DNA of 64,000 nucleotides, from the NCBI RefSeq assembly GCF_002895435.1, contig NZ_POYJ01000006.1:1-64000 (forward strand), given 5' to 3'. The position numbers and the translations under genes were made by a program. The DNA comes from Aquimarina sediminis. Lineage in GTDB: Bacteria; Bacteroidota; Bacteroidia; Flavobacteriales; Flavobacteriaceae. The notes under the pieces are model-generated. The model was not told the origin of the DNA. It made no database searches and saw only the letters and a program-made list of their open reading frames with translations. This document shows positions 18,060 to 27,602 of the stretch, one piece after another. Each line of letters begins with the position of its first letter. Positions within the stretch are counted from its first letter, which is position 1.

Positions 18060-19250
18060 TTGAAACAAGATTTTTTCAAATATCAAGCACAAACAACTCC
18101 GCACCCATTGGCAATGGAAATATCATATGCCGAAGGTTCTTATATCCATTCAACCAACGGAAAAAAATATCTGGATTTTGTAGCTGGAGTATCTGCTTGT
18201 AGTCTGGGGCATAGACACCCTAGAGTTATTGATGCAATAAAAGGTCAATTAGACAAATATCTGCATGTCATGGTGTATGGTGAGTATATACAAGAACCTG
18301 CCGTAGAGCTCTCCAAGCTCTTAGCATCTCACCTTCCTGACCCCTTAGAAAAAACATATTTAACCAATTCAGGTACAGAAGCCATAGAAGGTGCTTTAAA
18401 ATTGGCTAGACGAGTTACCGGGCGTACTCAGATTATCTCAACAAAAAACGCATATCATGGTAATACCATGGGGTCAATGAGTGTTATGGGATATCAAGAA
18501 CGCAAACAGGCTTTTAGACCCCTGATTCCCGATATTGCTTTTATCACTTTTAACGAAGAAAAAGATATCAATCGAATAACTCACAAAACTGCAGCCATTA
18601 TACTAGAAACAATACAGGGAGGTGCAGGCTTTATTGAACCTAAAAATGGATATCTAAAAAAAGTAAAAAAGCGATGTGAAGAGGTTGGTGCGCTTTTAAT
18701 CCTTGATGAGATACAGCCAGGTTTTGGTAGAACAGGAAAATTGTTTGGTTTTCAGAATTATGATATATCTCCTGATATCATTGCTATGGGAAAAGGAATG
18801 GGAGGAGGTCTCCCTATTGGTGCTTTTACAGCCTCTTCAGAGATGATGAATCAACTTCAAGATCATCCAAAGCTAGGGCACATTACCACTTTTGGAGGTA
18901 ATCCTGTAATAGCAGCTGCCGCTTTGGCAACATTGCAGGAAATTACAGAAAGTGACGTAATGGCAGCTACTTTGGAGAAAGAAAAATTATTTAGATCCTT
19001 ATTAGTTCATCCACTAATTAAAGAAATTAGAGGTCTCGGATTAATGTTAGCCTTTATAACTCCTTCAGCAGAAATAACTAATCAGATCATTTTAAAATGC
19101 CAAGACAAAGGTCTTATTCTATTCTGGTTACTTTTTGAACCCCTTGCTGTGCGCGTAACTCCTCCGCTAACCATATCTAAAAAAGAAATAAAAAAAGGCT
19201 GTCAAATCATTCTAAGCGTTTTAAATGAAATCAAAGACTCGATGATTTAA
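18060..19250 (+). CDS. Class III (PLP-dependent) aminotransferase
   Basis: Fold-type I pyridoxal-phosphate transaminase of class III (ornithine/acetylornithine/4-aminobutyrate group), 396 residues. Visible are the N-terminal FVAGVSACSLGHRHP, the phosphate-binding NSGTEAIEGALKLAR, LILDEIQPGFGRTG with the cofactor-binding Asp, and IIAMGKGMGGG with the Schiff-base Lys245. The substrate cannot be set from sequence alone. It starts with TTG; no nearby ATG fits the family N-terminus. It follows the OstA-like gene by 45 bases and may be cotranscribed with it. Confidence 0.9.
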   Translation: MKQDFFKYQAQTTPHPLAMEISYAEGSYIHSTNGKKYLDFVAGVSACSLGHRHPRVIDAIKGQLDKYLHVMVYGEYIQEPAVELSKLLASHLPDPLEKTYLTNSGTEAIEGALKLARRVTGRTQIISTKNAYHGNTMGSMSVMGYQERKQAFRPLIPDIAFITFNEEKDINRITHKTAAIILETIQGGAGFIEPKNGYLKKVKKRCEEVGALLILDEIQPGFGRTGKLFGFQNYDISPDIIAMGKGMGGGLPIGAFTASSEMMNQLQDHPKLGHITTFGGNPVIAAAALATLQEITESDVMAATLEKEKLFRSLLVHPLIKEIRGLGLMLAFITPSAEITNQIILKCQDKGLILFWLLFEPLAVRVTPPLTISKKEIKKGCQIILSVLNEIKDSMI

Positions 19251-19545
19251 ATGGTGTTTAATTAAGATATTACTCAAAAAAATTGTATATTTAGAATACT
19301 ATCTTTTCTTTTCACAAATTCTATCACCCTTTTTAGTCTCTAAAAAACAAAACTCTAAATCATTGCAATTGATAATGGTACGTATTTTGTTAATTAGTTT
19401 GTTAAAAACAATTGGTTTTTGACGTTTAATCATCCAATTTCATTTGTAATTTTAATACTGAGGAAACCAATAATGCGAAAATAAATTAAGTAATAGAGTT
19501 CATTAATACTCTTATCTGTTAGGGAAAACAAAAAGAGTGTGTGTT
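19251..19545. other. Intergenic region upstream of the TPR gene
   Basis: No gene longer than the micro-ORF that follows. Near its end, ACTCTT (about 19508-19513) and AAGAGT (about 19532-19537) could pair as a long-loop hairpin just before the micro-ORF. The rest is AT-rich sequence with no motif I can support. Confidence 0.35.
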
Positions 19546-19593
19546 ATGAAACTTTTTGATAATTTATGGAGCATCTTTAATCAACGTGTATGA
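19546..19593 (+). CDS. Possible 15-codon leader peptide coupled to the TPR gene
   Basis: ATG at 19546 opens a frame encoding MKLFDNLWSIFNQRV whose TGA (19591-19593) overlaps the ATG of the TPR gene (19590-19592) as ATGA. Such an overlap couples translation. It could be a leader peptide, a short upstream ORF, or chance; only the overlap supports it. Confidence 0.3.
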   Translation: MKLFDNLWSIFNQRV

Positions 19594-20984
19594 AATTTAA
19601 CCACGAAGAAGAAGAAGAAAATAATTTCTCAATTACTCGATATGAGTCTATGCTGAGATCTAATGATGTTAAATTTTTTGATTCAGATGAATTTGAATCT
19701 ATTATTCATCACTATCTAGAAAATGGAAAAATTGCCAAGGCTAAAAAAGCTATTTCTTTGGGACTATCCCAACATCCATCATCTGTTAACCTTAAACTCT
19801 TACAAGTTGAAGTACTAGTTTTTGAAAATCGTTTGGATAAAGCAGATAGCCTACTAGCACAATTATATGCAATAGAGCCCGAAAATGAAGAAATTTATAT
19901 CCAAAAGGCCAATATCCTTTCGAAGCAAAATGAGCATTTAAAAGCAATAGAGCTATTAAATATGGCTCTAAGCTATGCCGATGATACAGCAGATGTTTAT
20001 TCTCTTATAGGGATGGAATATCTTTTTATGGATGATTTTGAAAATGCCAAAATCAACTTTATGAGATGTCTAGAAGCAGATAATCAGGATTATTCTGCAC
20101 TTTATAACGTAATATATTGTTTTGACTTTCTTGAACAACACCAGGAGGCCATTGAGTATCTAAATATGTTTTTAGACAAAAATCCTTATTGCGAAGTTGC
20201 CTGGCATCAAATTGGCAAACAATACTTTGATTTGAATGAATATGAAAAAGCGCTTACCTCATTTGATTTTGCTATTATAAGTGATGAATATTTTATTGGC
20301 GCTTACCTTGAGAAAGGAAAAGTATTAGAGAAATTAAAAAGACATAGTGAAGCCATTGAAAACTATAGAATAACTTTAGAACTTGATGATCCTACTTCTT
20401 TTGCTCTATTAAGAATAGGAAAATGTTATGAAAGGCTAGGAAATGATGATTTAGCCATTCAACATTATTCTAAAACAGTTCATGAAGATCCATTACTTGA
20501 CAAAGGATGGATAGCCATTACAGATTATTATATGCGTAAACGTGATTATCAAAAAGCGCTATATTATACCAATAAAGCAATAAATATCGATGGCGAAAAT
20601 GTTTTGTATTGGAAACGTTATGCCAAAATAAACAATAGACTTGCTTTTTTTGAAGAAGCAGAACGAGGATACCGAAAAGCACTAGAATTAGGAAATTACG
20701 AAATAGAGACATGGTTAAATCGCTCTGATATCCTGAGGTATATTGGAGAACCTGATGCTGCGATACAAAACTTATATCAAGCAATTGAATTTTATCCTGA
20801 TAATGCTGAAGTTCAATATCGACTTGCGGGACTATACTATGAAATGCAAGATTACGAAAAAGGAGAATATCATATAAGGAAAGCTCTTGAACTAGATTAT
20901 GAGTACCATATTGTTTTAGAAGAACTGTTTGAAAAAATTTTTAATCTTACGTTGGTTAAAAATATCATTTCTGAATACGAATAA
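19590..20984 (+). CDS. Tetratricopeptide-repeat protein
   Basis: A 464-residue protein made almost wholly of TPR units, from about residue 35 to 450, for example YSLIGMEYLFMDDFENAKINF, AWHQIGKQYFDLNEYEKALTSF and VQYRLAGLYYEMQDYEKGEYH. The N-terminus is very acidic (HEEEEEN). There is no signal peptide or membrane helix, so it is likely cytoplasmic and works as a protein-binding scaffold; the partner is unknown. The start overlaps the stop of a 15-codon upstream frame. Confidence 0.9.
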   Translation: MKFNHEEEEENNFSITRYESMLRSNDVKFFDSDEFESIIHHYLENGKIAKAKKAISLGLSQHPSSVNLKLLQVEVLVFENRLDKADSLLAQLYAIEPENEEIYIQKANILSKQNEHLKAIELLNMALSYADDTADVYSLIGMEYLFMDDFENAKINFMRCLEADNQDYSALYNVIYCFDFLEQHQEAIEYLNMFLDKNPYCEVAWHQIGKQYFDLNEYEKALTSFDFAIISDEYFIGAYLEKGKVLEKLKRHSEAIENYRITLELDDPTSFALLRIGKCYERLGNDDLAIQHYSKTVHEDPLLDKGWIAITDYYMRKRDYQKALYYTNKAINIDGENVLYWKRYAKINNRLAFFEEAERGYRKALELGNYEIETWLNRSDILRYIGEPDAAIQNLYQAIEFYPDNAEVQYRLAGLYYEMQDYEKGEYHIRKALELDYEYHIVLEELFEKIFNLTLVKNIISEYE

Positions 20985-21033
20985 TTCTAAAAAAGACTAG
21001 TTTTTTTCTAATAGATTACATTCCAAAAATCCA

Positions 21034-21041
21034 TACATTTG
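21034..21041 (+). promoter_or_regulatory. -7 box upstream of the DUF368 genes
   Basis: TACATTTG fits TAnnTTTG and ends 30 bases before the ATG at 21072. It probably drives the DUF368-DUF368-aroE group. Confidence 0.5.
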
Positions 21042-21062
21042 TTTTGATTAAAAAATCAAAAC
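21041..21062. repeat. 9-bp inverted repeat in the DUF368 leader
   Basis: GTTTTGATT (21041-21049), AAAA, AATCAAAAC (21054-21062): a perfect hairpin or operator-like palindrome between the -7 box and the start codon. Confidence 0.4.
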
Positions 21063-21071
21063 ACAAAAGGA

Positions 21072-22037
21072 ATGCCTAGAAATCTTAAGGAATATCTTAT
21101 CATCTCTGCAAAAGGATTAGCCATGGGGGCAGCAGATGTAGTCCCTGGAGTTTCCGGAGGGACAATTGCATTTATATCCGGTATATATGAAGAATTAATC
21201 GAAACCATTAACAATTTAGATTTTGGTTTCTTTTCAACTTGGAAACAAGAAGGCTTTAAAGCCTCCTGGAAAAAATATAACCTTTCCTTTTTATCTGCAC
21301 TTTTTTTAGGTATTATCACTAGTATTCTTTCGCTTGCTAGACTTATTAAATGGTTACTGCATAATGAACCTATACTGCTTTGGGCTTTTTTCTTTGGGTT
21401 GGTACTTGCTAGTATTGTTTATATAGGAAAACAAATTACAGTATGGAAACCAAAAGTGATTTTTGGTATCGTTTTGGCTGCAGTGCTCTCCTATTTTATA
21501 ACTATTGCAGAACCTCTATCTTCTCCAGATAGTAATTGGTATCTAATGTTTTGTGGGTTTATTGCAATCATAGCAATGATACTCCCTGGAGTATCTGGTG
21601 CATTTATATTGTTAATTTTAGGAGTATATCAAACAGCCATCGATATTCTTAATCAATTGAGAGAAGGATTAGTGCACATGAATTTTGATATGTTATGGCA
21701 GGCAATTTCTAAAATACTAATCATGGCTATTGGTGCTATAATAGGTCTAAAGTTATTTTCGAAAGTACTTAATTGGATGTTTAAACATCATAACAATATG
21801 ACTTTAGCTATTCTCACAGGGTTTATGATAGGGTCACTTAATAAACTATGGCCTTGGAAAGAAGTGCTATCCTGGAGAACTAATTCTGAAGGACTCAAAG
21901 TTCCTTTTATTGAAAAAAGTATATTACCTTCTCAGTTTGATGGAGATCCAAAGCTAATTTGGGTTTTAGGACTGGTCACTGTTGGTTTCTTATTAATCCT
22001 TACCTTAGAACGCCTATCTACGAAAAAAACAGATTAG
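21072..22037 (+). CDS. DUF368 membrane protein, first of tandem pair
   Basis: A 321-residue polytopic membrane protein with the DUF368 signatures GLAMGAADVVPGVSGGTIAF (about 15-34) and the related internal repeat MILPGVSGAFILLILGVY (about 172-189), pointing to an inverted or duplicated fold with about eight to nine helices. DUF368 proteins (PopT) have been shown elsewhere to recycle undecaprenyl phosphate across the inner membrane for cell-wall and glycan synthesis. The same role is likely here but not proven. It is followed 3 bases later by a second family member. Confidence 0.9.
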   Translation: MPRNLKEYLIISAKGLAMGAADVVPGVSGGTIAFISGIYEELIETINNLDFGFFSTWKQEGFKASWKKYNLSFLSALFLGIITSILSLARLIKWLLHNEPILLWAFFFGLVLASIVYIGKQITVWKPKVIFGIVLAAVLSYFITIAEPLSSPDSNWYLMFCGFIAIIAMILPGVSGAFILLILGVYQTAIDILNQLREGLVHMNFDMLWQAISKILIMAIGAIIGLKLFSKVLNWMFKHHNNMTLAILTGFMIGSLNKLWPWKEVLSWRTNSEGLKVPFIEKSILPSQFDGDPKLIWVLGLVTVGFLLILTLERLSTKKTD

Positions 22038-22040
22038 CCT

Positions 22041-23060
22041 ATGCAACAAAGTACACGAACCTTTACCGATAGACTTTTCCTTGTCATCAAAGGTTTAGCT
22101 ATGGGTGCTGCTAATAAGGTACCCGGTGTATCAGGAGGCGTAGTAGCGTTTGTTGCTGGTTTCTATGAAGAGTTTATATATTCATTACAAAAAATAAATT
22201 TTAAAGCTTTTAAACTATTTATCAATTTTAGATTTAATAGTTTTTGGAGATATATTAATGGGAGATTTCTAGGTCTTCTAATTTTAGGAATGCTTATTAG
22301 TTACTTTAGCGTTTCTAAAATTCTGGACTATCTTATTGTTCATTACGAACTATATGTATGGGCAGCATTTTTTGGAATGATCATAGGTTCCATTTATTAT
22401 ATCGTGAAAGATTTTGATGATTGGAGTCGAAGAAATATCTGTCTTATTTTTATTGGTATAGCTATAGGAATTAGCATTAGCTTATTGGCGCCAGCAAAAG
22501 AAAATGACAATCTATGGTTTGTATTTGTCTGTGGTATTATTGGCGTATCGGGGATGACATTACCAGGATTATCGGGTTCTTTTATTCTCATACTATTAGG
22601 AAATTATGTTCTTTTGCTTGTTGATTCAGTAAATGCATTATACGATACTATAGCAGATCTAATACAATGGGATCTGTCATTTATTGACGATCCCAAAAGG
22701 GTTAGATTATTAAAAGTGCTAATCGTATTTAGTTTTGGGTCATTAACTGGTTTAGTCACTTTGTCACATTTTTTAGGATATGTCTTAAAGTATTATAAGA
22801 ATGCAACTTTTGCTGCAATTATTGGGTTCATTACTGGCTCCCTTGGAGTAGTTTGGCCCTGGAAGTACAAAATATATAAAGTTGATGCTTTGGGCAATAC
22901 ACAAATTGATGCATTAGGAAACCCCATACTCGATAATTACGATCGTTATTTTCCAGATTTTACAATAATTGAAACCCATTTGGGGATCTTCTATATCCTT
23001 ATCGGTATCGGTATCGTTTTGTGGTTAGAATGGTATGGTCAACGCACGCTAAAAACTTAA
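22041..23060 (+). CDS. DUF368 membrane protein, second of tandem pair
   Basis: A 339-residue paralog of the preceding gene, with GLAMGAANKVPGVSGGVVAF (about 19-38) and the second repeat MTLPGLSGSFILILLGNY (about 172-189). It differs from its neighbour by an acidic loop (about 205-225) and by a longer loop near the C-terminus. It begins 3 bases after the first gene and ends 2 bases before aroE, so the three are one transcription unit. The pair arose by duplication and may work as two carriers with different conditions or as a heterodimer; both are guesses. Confidence 0.9.
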   Translation: MQQSTRTFTDRLFLVIKGLAMGAANKVPGVSGGVVAFVAGFYEEFIYSLQKINFKAFKLFINFRFNSFWRYINGRFLGLLILGMLISYFSVSKILDYLIVHYELYVWAAFFGMIIGSIYYIVKDFDDWSRRNICLIFIGIAIGISISLLAPAKENDNLWFVFVCGIIGVSGMTLPGLSGSFILILLGNYVLLLVDSVNALYDTIADLIQWDLSFIDDPKRVRLLKVLIVFSFGSLTGLVTLSHFLGYVLKYYKNATFAAIIGFITGSLGVVWPWKYKIYKVDALGNTQIDALGNPILDNYDRYFPDFTIIETHLGIFYILIGIGIVLWLEWYGQRTLKT

Positions 23061-23062
23061 AT

Positions 23063-23794
23063 ATGAAAAAAACATACGGGTTATTAGGTAGAAATATCGA
23101 TTACTCTTTTTCAAAAAGCTATTTCTCTGAAAAATTTAAAAAAGAGCATTTAGATTGCGAGTATAACAACTTCGATCTTAAAGAAATCAACGATATCAAA
23201 AAGGTCGTTAAAGATCCACTGGTTAAAGGCTTGAATGTTACGATACCCTATAAAGAGGAAATTATTTCCTATCTAGATGATTTAGACCCAATAGCAAAAG
23301 AAATTGGTGCTGTAAACGTTATTAAATTAAGTAAGGATCAAAAATTAAAAGGGTATAATAGCGATTATTATGGTTTTATAGAATCTCTAAAACCTTTACT
23401 AAACAGCACTATAAAAAAAGCATTAATATTAGGTACAGGCGGAGCTTCAAAAGCTATTGCTTATGCATTAAGTCAACTAGATATCGACTATATGTTTGTA
23501 TCTCGAAATCCTGATTTTGATGAGCTAAACTATAATGATCTAGATGAAGATATAATACATGCATACACCTTAATAATTAACTGTACTCCTTTGGGAACAC
23601 ATCCTAATATTCATGATTACCCAAATATTCCTTATGAATACATCGGTAAGAACCATGTTTTATATGATCTAATTTACAATCCTAACGAGACCGCTTTTAT
23701 GATCAAAGGAAAAGAAAAAGGTGCTAAAGTTACTAACGGATTACAAATGTTAATTCTACAAGCCGAAAAGGCTTGGAGCATCTGGAATACATAA
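23063..23794 (+). CDS. aroE: Shikimate dehydrogenase
   Basis: NADPH-dependent reduction of 3-dehydroshikimate to shikimate, in aromatic amino acid synthesis. The 243 residues are slightly short but complete. Shikimate-binding Ser15 and Ser17 (DYSFSKSYF), catalytic Lys64 (NVTIPYKEE) and Asp101 (GYNSDYYGF) are all present, with the nucleotide loop LGTGGASKA at 123-131. An upstream in-frame ATG at 23021 lies inside the DUF368 gene; the ATG at 23063, 2 bases after that gene's stop, gives the standard N-terminus MKKTYGLLG. Confidence 0.95.
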   Translation: MKKTYGLLGRNIDYSFSKSYFSEKFKKEHLDCEYNNFDLKEINDIKKVVKDPLVKGLNVTIPYKEEIISYLDDLDPIAKEIGAVNVIKLSKDQKLKGYNSDYYGFIESLKPLLNSTIKKALILGTGGASKAIAYALSQLDIDYMFVSRNPDFDELNYNDLDEDIIHAYTLIINCTPLGTHPNIHDYPNIPYEYIGKNHVLYDLIYNPNETAFMIKGKEKGAKVTNGLQMLILQAEKAWSIWNT

Positions 23795-23934
23795 TTTCCT
23801 ACTCAATATAGTAATAAAATTCTTACTTATTACGCATCGAAGTATTCTTAAAGTCTTTCAATAACTTTGAGGTTTTCTAATATGTTAGTATCTTAGTCAG
23901 GCATTAAGCTTAGATAAACAAAAACGTTCGCACA

Positions 23935-26025
23935 ATGTCTACACGTGATAACCTGCCCAAGGCAGATGGAAATGGAGAGAATAAGACTAAAACTTTAGAT
24001 GTAAATCTAGAAGTCGAAAATCAAGGAGCAATTACCTCAGAAGTCTCCGAGAAATCCGGTCAAGTACCTTCTGAACCTATAGAAGAGGCTAGTAATACTG
24101 AATCGAAAGAAGTTTCGGATTCTATAATTAATACACAAATTACAGATGTTCAGGAAGAAAAAGCTGAATCTATAGAGAATAGTTCATCTCCTAAAGAAGA
24201 GTCCGTACAACCTGAAGCTACTTCACAGAAAGATGCTCAAATTCAAGATCAAATGGATGAAGCAGTGGCAGAACATAGTGAAGACGAGACAACAATTGAA
24301 CGCCATGATATCGAAAAGAAAGATTATCATGCCATGAATAAAGAAGAATTAATCAAAGAACTTCGGAATTTGATTAAGGATGAAAAAATTCAAACAATTA
24401 AAGAGCATGTTGAAGAAATTAAAAATGAGTTTAACGAAAAATTTAACGAAGAAGTAGAGCAAAAAAAGGAAGAGTTTTTGGCTGATGGCGGAGATATCAT
24501 TGATTTTTACTATTCTACTCCCGTAAAAAAAGAATTTAATTCTGTCTATTTTGATTATAAAGAAAAGCGAAATGCTTATTATCAAAATCTAAAAAAAGAT
24601 CTTCAGGAGAATCTTAAAAAAAGATTAGAGTTAATTGATGAACTAAAAGGGCTACTTAATGTAGATGAAAATATAAACACTACCTATAATCATTTCAAAA
24701 ATATACAGGAGAGATGGCGTAATGCAGGACCGATACCAAGAGACAAATACAATACTGTCTGGAATACATACCATCACCATACTGAGAATTTTTATGATTT
24801 CTTACATCTCAACAGAGAGTTTAGAGATTTAGATTTTAAGCATAATCTTGAACAAAAACTTAAAATTATAGAACGAGCTACCGAACTAGCCCAAGAAACT
24901 GATGTAAACAGAGCATTCAGAGAGTTACAGCTACTTCATAAAATGTGGAAAGAAGATTTGGGACCAGTAGGAAAAGAGTACAGAGAACCTATCTGGGAAA
25001 AATTTAGTGCGCTGACCAAGAAAATCCATGAAAATAGACAGAAATATTTTAAAGATCTGGATAAAGTTTATGAAAAAAATCTAGATACAAAAAGAGAAAT
25101 TATAGCCAAGATTGCAGAGGTTGGATCAGATCATCCCAAAAATCATAGCGGCTGGCAACATAAAATAAAAGAAATAGAAGAACTTAGAGATCAGTTTTTT
25201 AAAGCGGGAAAAGTTCCTTCAAATGTGAATGAAAAGATCTGGAGTGAATTTAAGACTGTTGTTAGAGATTTTAATCGCAATAAGAATTCATTTTACAAAA
25301 GCCTTAAAAAGGATCAGTTTGATAATCTAAGTAAAAAGATGGAATTGATTCAAATAGCAGAGGACAACAAAGATAGTGATGATTTTGCTACAGTTACTCC
25401 GTTAATGAAAAAAATCCAATCTGACTGGAAAAAAATTGGTCATGTTCCTCGCAAGGATAGTGACAGAATCTGGAAAAGATTTAAAGATGCCTGTAACTCT
25501 TATTTTGACAAACTTCATGCAGAAAGAAACGAAGCCAATAAAGAGGAAGTAGTTTCTTTAGAAAAGAAACAAGCGCATATTGAAAACCTAAAAGAGTTAA
25601 AGCTAGTAGGTGATCCAGAAGCTGATCTTGCTACAATAAAAGAAAATATTGCTCTATGGAAAACTTTGGGTAGAGTACCTTATAAAAAGAAAAACATAGA
25701 GAGTGAGTACAACAAAATTCTTGATGATCTTTTTCAACAGCTTAATTTGAGCCGTAAGGAAACTGAACTCATTAAATATGAGAATAAACTGCATTCCTTA
25801 TCTAATCAAACAGATGATCGCGCACTTAGAAATGAGCAAAACTTTATTCGTAAAAAAATTGATGAAGTTAATGGCGAAATTCGCCAGTTAGAAAATAATC
25901 TTCAATTCTTTAAACATGCCAAGGATGATAATCCACTTGTAATGGATGTTCAAAAGAATATTGAAAAACATAGAGAAAGCTTAGAAGTATGGAAAGCAAA
26001 ACTTAATAAGATTAGGCAACTTTAA
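23935..26025 (+). CDS. DUF349 repeat protein
   Basis: A 696-residue, highly charged, helical protein with no signal peptide. The first 120 residues are an acidic low-complexity tail, followed by about five DUF349 units, each recognisable by the pattern W..xG.vP/G then a W..F block (for example RWRNAGPIPRDKYNTVWNTY, MWKEDLGPVGKEYREPIWEK, DWKKIGHVPRKDSDRIWKRF), and a C-terminal coiled coil. DUF349 proteins are common in Bacteroidota; their function is not established. The gene stands alone and ends at a strong terminator. Confidence 0.92.
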   Translation: MSTRDNLPKADGNGENKTKTLDVNLEVENQGAITSEVSEKSGQVPSEPIEEASNTESKEVSDSIINTQITDVQEEKAESIENSSSPKEESVQPEATSQKDAQIQDQMDEAVAEHSEDETTIERHDIEKKDYHAMNKEELIKELRNLIKDEKIQTIKEHVEEIKNEFNEKFNEEVEQKKEEFLADGGDIIDFYYSTPVKKEFNSVYFDYKEKRNAYYQNLKKDLQENLKKRLELIDELKGLLNVDENINTTYNHFKNIQERWRNAGPIPRDKYNTVWNTYHHHTENFYDFLHLNREFRDLDFKHNLEQKLKIIERATELAQETDVNRAFRELQLLHKMWKEDLGPVGKEYREPIWEKFSALTKKIHENRQKYFKDLDKVYEKNLDTKREIIAKIAEVGSDHPKNHSGWQHKIKEIEELRDQFFKAGKVPSNVNEKIWSEFKTVVRDFNRNKNSFYKSLKKDQFDNLSKKMELIQIAEDNKDSDDFATVTPLMKKIQSDWKKIGHVPRKDSDRIWKRFKDACNSYFDKLHAERNEANKEEVVSLEKKQAHIENLKELKLVGDPEADLATIKENIALWKTLGRVPYKKKNIESEYNKILDDLFQQLNLSRKETELIKYENKLHSLSNQTDDRALRNEQNFIRKKIDEVNGEIRQLENNLQFFKHAKDDNPLVMDVQKNIEKHRESLEVWKAKLNKIRQL

Positions 26026-26080
26026 TCTTGATTTATTATCGTTGAATCTTACGATAGTTCCATTCATTCTAAAAGATAAA

Positions 26081-26118
26081 TTACCCATTAACTATTCATA
26101 GTTAATGGGTAATTTTTT
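26081..26118 (+). terminator. Bidirectional terminator between the DUF349 and susD genes
   Basis: Perfect 15-bp stem, TTACCCATTAACTAT then TC then ATAGTTAATGGGTAA (26081-26112), followed by a T-run on the plus strand. A weaker T-rich tract follows on the minus strand, so it can also serve the convergent susD-like gene. Confidence 0.9.
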
Positions 26119-26142
26119 AAAACTCAACAATACAAAAACCGA

Positions 26143-27582
26143 TTAGTATCCCGGATTTTGTTGCCCTTGCAATGCTGGATTAGAGTTTATTTGATTAGCA
26201 GGTATAGGGTAGATAGTTTTATCTGCTCCAAATCCTGCTAATGTAAACTGTGGATTCCCTGCCTGTCTTAATGGTAATCTGTTTCTTAACAAGTCCATTC
26301 TTCTATGACCTTCACTAGCAAATTCTTTTAGTCGTTCATTAAGAATATCATCTAAAGTAACAGTAACCAAATCTGCAAGCCCTGCTCTTCCTCTAATAAG
26401 GTTAATATCATTAACCGGAGTGTCCCCAACACTTAATCCTCCTCGTAAGTTCGCTTCTGCTCTAATAAAATACATTTCTGTAATTCTAATAATAGGTAAT
26501 GGATCGTTACCAGTTGCACTTATTTTGTTTTGAAAAATTTCTTCAACTCCATTTGTATCATTCCCAGGAATTGCTGCTTGTACTAATCTTAAATCTTTCC
26601 CTTCCGTATTTCCAGGTGCCAAAACACCACTCTCGAGAGCATTTACCAAAAACTCTGAGTAAAAAAGGTCTCCTCTACCTGCAGGAGATGGGTTTCCAAA
26701 ATTATGAAGCCCAGAACCTCCAAATGTTCCATCGGTTGCAGTGTTTGCCAATACAAATACACTCTCATCTGATAATGTTTTATAAAAGGAATAATCAGAG
26801 GCAAATTCATATGAACCAGAATTAATTACCTCATTAGCCAAAGTAGCAGCTTCAGACCACTCTTCTCTATACAAACGAAGTCTTGCCAATAAAGCTTGAG
26901 CTGTACTTTTAGAAGCTCTGGTATTATCTGTACTTACAGGCAATCCTGCAATTGCATCTTCTAGGTCTTGAATAATAAATGCATGCACTGCACTTAAATT
27001 ATCTCTAGGAAGATCAAAATCTGTTGGTGATGCTCCTCCATCAAAAGGTTCTTTAGAAATAGGAACACACAAGTTATTACCATTATCAAATTGAAACGGT
27101 TGTGCGTACACTCTAGCCATTTCAAAATACATCATAGCTCTCATAAACTTAGCTTCCGCTATAACAAGGGCTTTCTCTTCTTCTGTAAAATCTATAATAT
27201 CGACATCTGGGACTTTAGTAATTATAAAATTGGCGTTATTAATAATTTCATACCCTTCGTCCCATGGTTCTTGTGTGATTGTATTTGTTGCTTGTGTAGC
27301 ATATTCGAATAAATCTGCCAAAGATGTAAAAGACCCTACAAATGTAAGCTCATCAGATTGTATTCCGCTTAAGGCATATCTATTCCCATTTAAAGCATCA
27401 ACCTCTCTTGCCTGCCCATATAACCCTGTAAGCGCACCTCTGATTGCAAATTCTGAAGAGAATACTACATCTTCTGTCAAACTATCCTCTGGACTAATTT
27501 CGAGTTCATCATCACAGCTATAAACGAAGCTTAAAACTCCTATCAATAGCAATATTTTATATGTTTTAAGAATTGTTTTCAT
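26143..27582 (-). CDS. SusD/RagB-family outer-membrane nutrient-binding lipoprotein
   Basis: A 479-residue surface lipoprotein that caps the SusC channel and binds the ligand. Lipobox with Cys23 (SFVYSCDDE), then the SusD fold with TPR-like helices; family blocks include AEAKFMRAMMYFEMARVYAQ (about 143-162), RITEMYFIRAEANLR (about 361-375) and the C-terminal LRNRLPLRQ and YPIPANQINSNPALQGQQNPGY region. It follows the SusC gene by 20 bases in the same operon. No glycoside hydrolase is nearby, so the substrate cannot be guessed; a peptide or other oligomer is as possible as a glycan. Confidence 0.95.
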   Translation of the reverse strand: MKTILKTYKILLLIGVLSFVYSCDDELEISPEDSLTEDVVFSSEFAIRGALTGLYGQAREVDALNGNRYALSGIQSDELTFVGSFTSLADLFEYATQATNTITQEPWDEGYEIINNANFIITKVPDVDIIDFTEEEKALVIAEAKFMRAMMYFEMARVYAQPFQFDNGNNLCVPISKEPFDGGASPTDFDLPRDNLSAVHAFIIQDLEDAIAGLPVSTDNTRASKSTAQALLARLRLYREEWSEAATLANEVINSGSYEFASDYSFYKTLSDESVFVLANTATDGTFGGSGLHNFGNPSPAGRGDLFYSEFLVNALESGVLAPGNTEGKDLRLVQAAIPGNDTNGVEEIFQNKISATGNDPLPIIRITEMYFIRAEANLRGGLSVGDTPVNDINLIRGRAGLADLVTVTLDDILNERLKEFASEGHRRMDLLRNRLPLRQAGNPQFTLAGFGADKTIYPIPANQINSNPALQGQQNPGY

Positions 27583-27602
27583 TATATTCTATGGATTTAA
27601 AT

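Noticed and set aside
23021..23062. ATG at 23021 as aroE start
   Set aside because: It lies inside the DUF368 gene and adds 14 residues not seen in the family.
26499..26825. Open frame of 108 codons on the plus strand
   Set aside because: It is antisense to the SusD gene, has no recognisable domain and no promoter.
27230..27523. Open frame of 97 codons on the plus strand
   Set aside because: Antisense to the SusD gene; composition follows from the real gene on the other strand.
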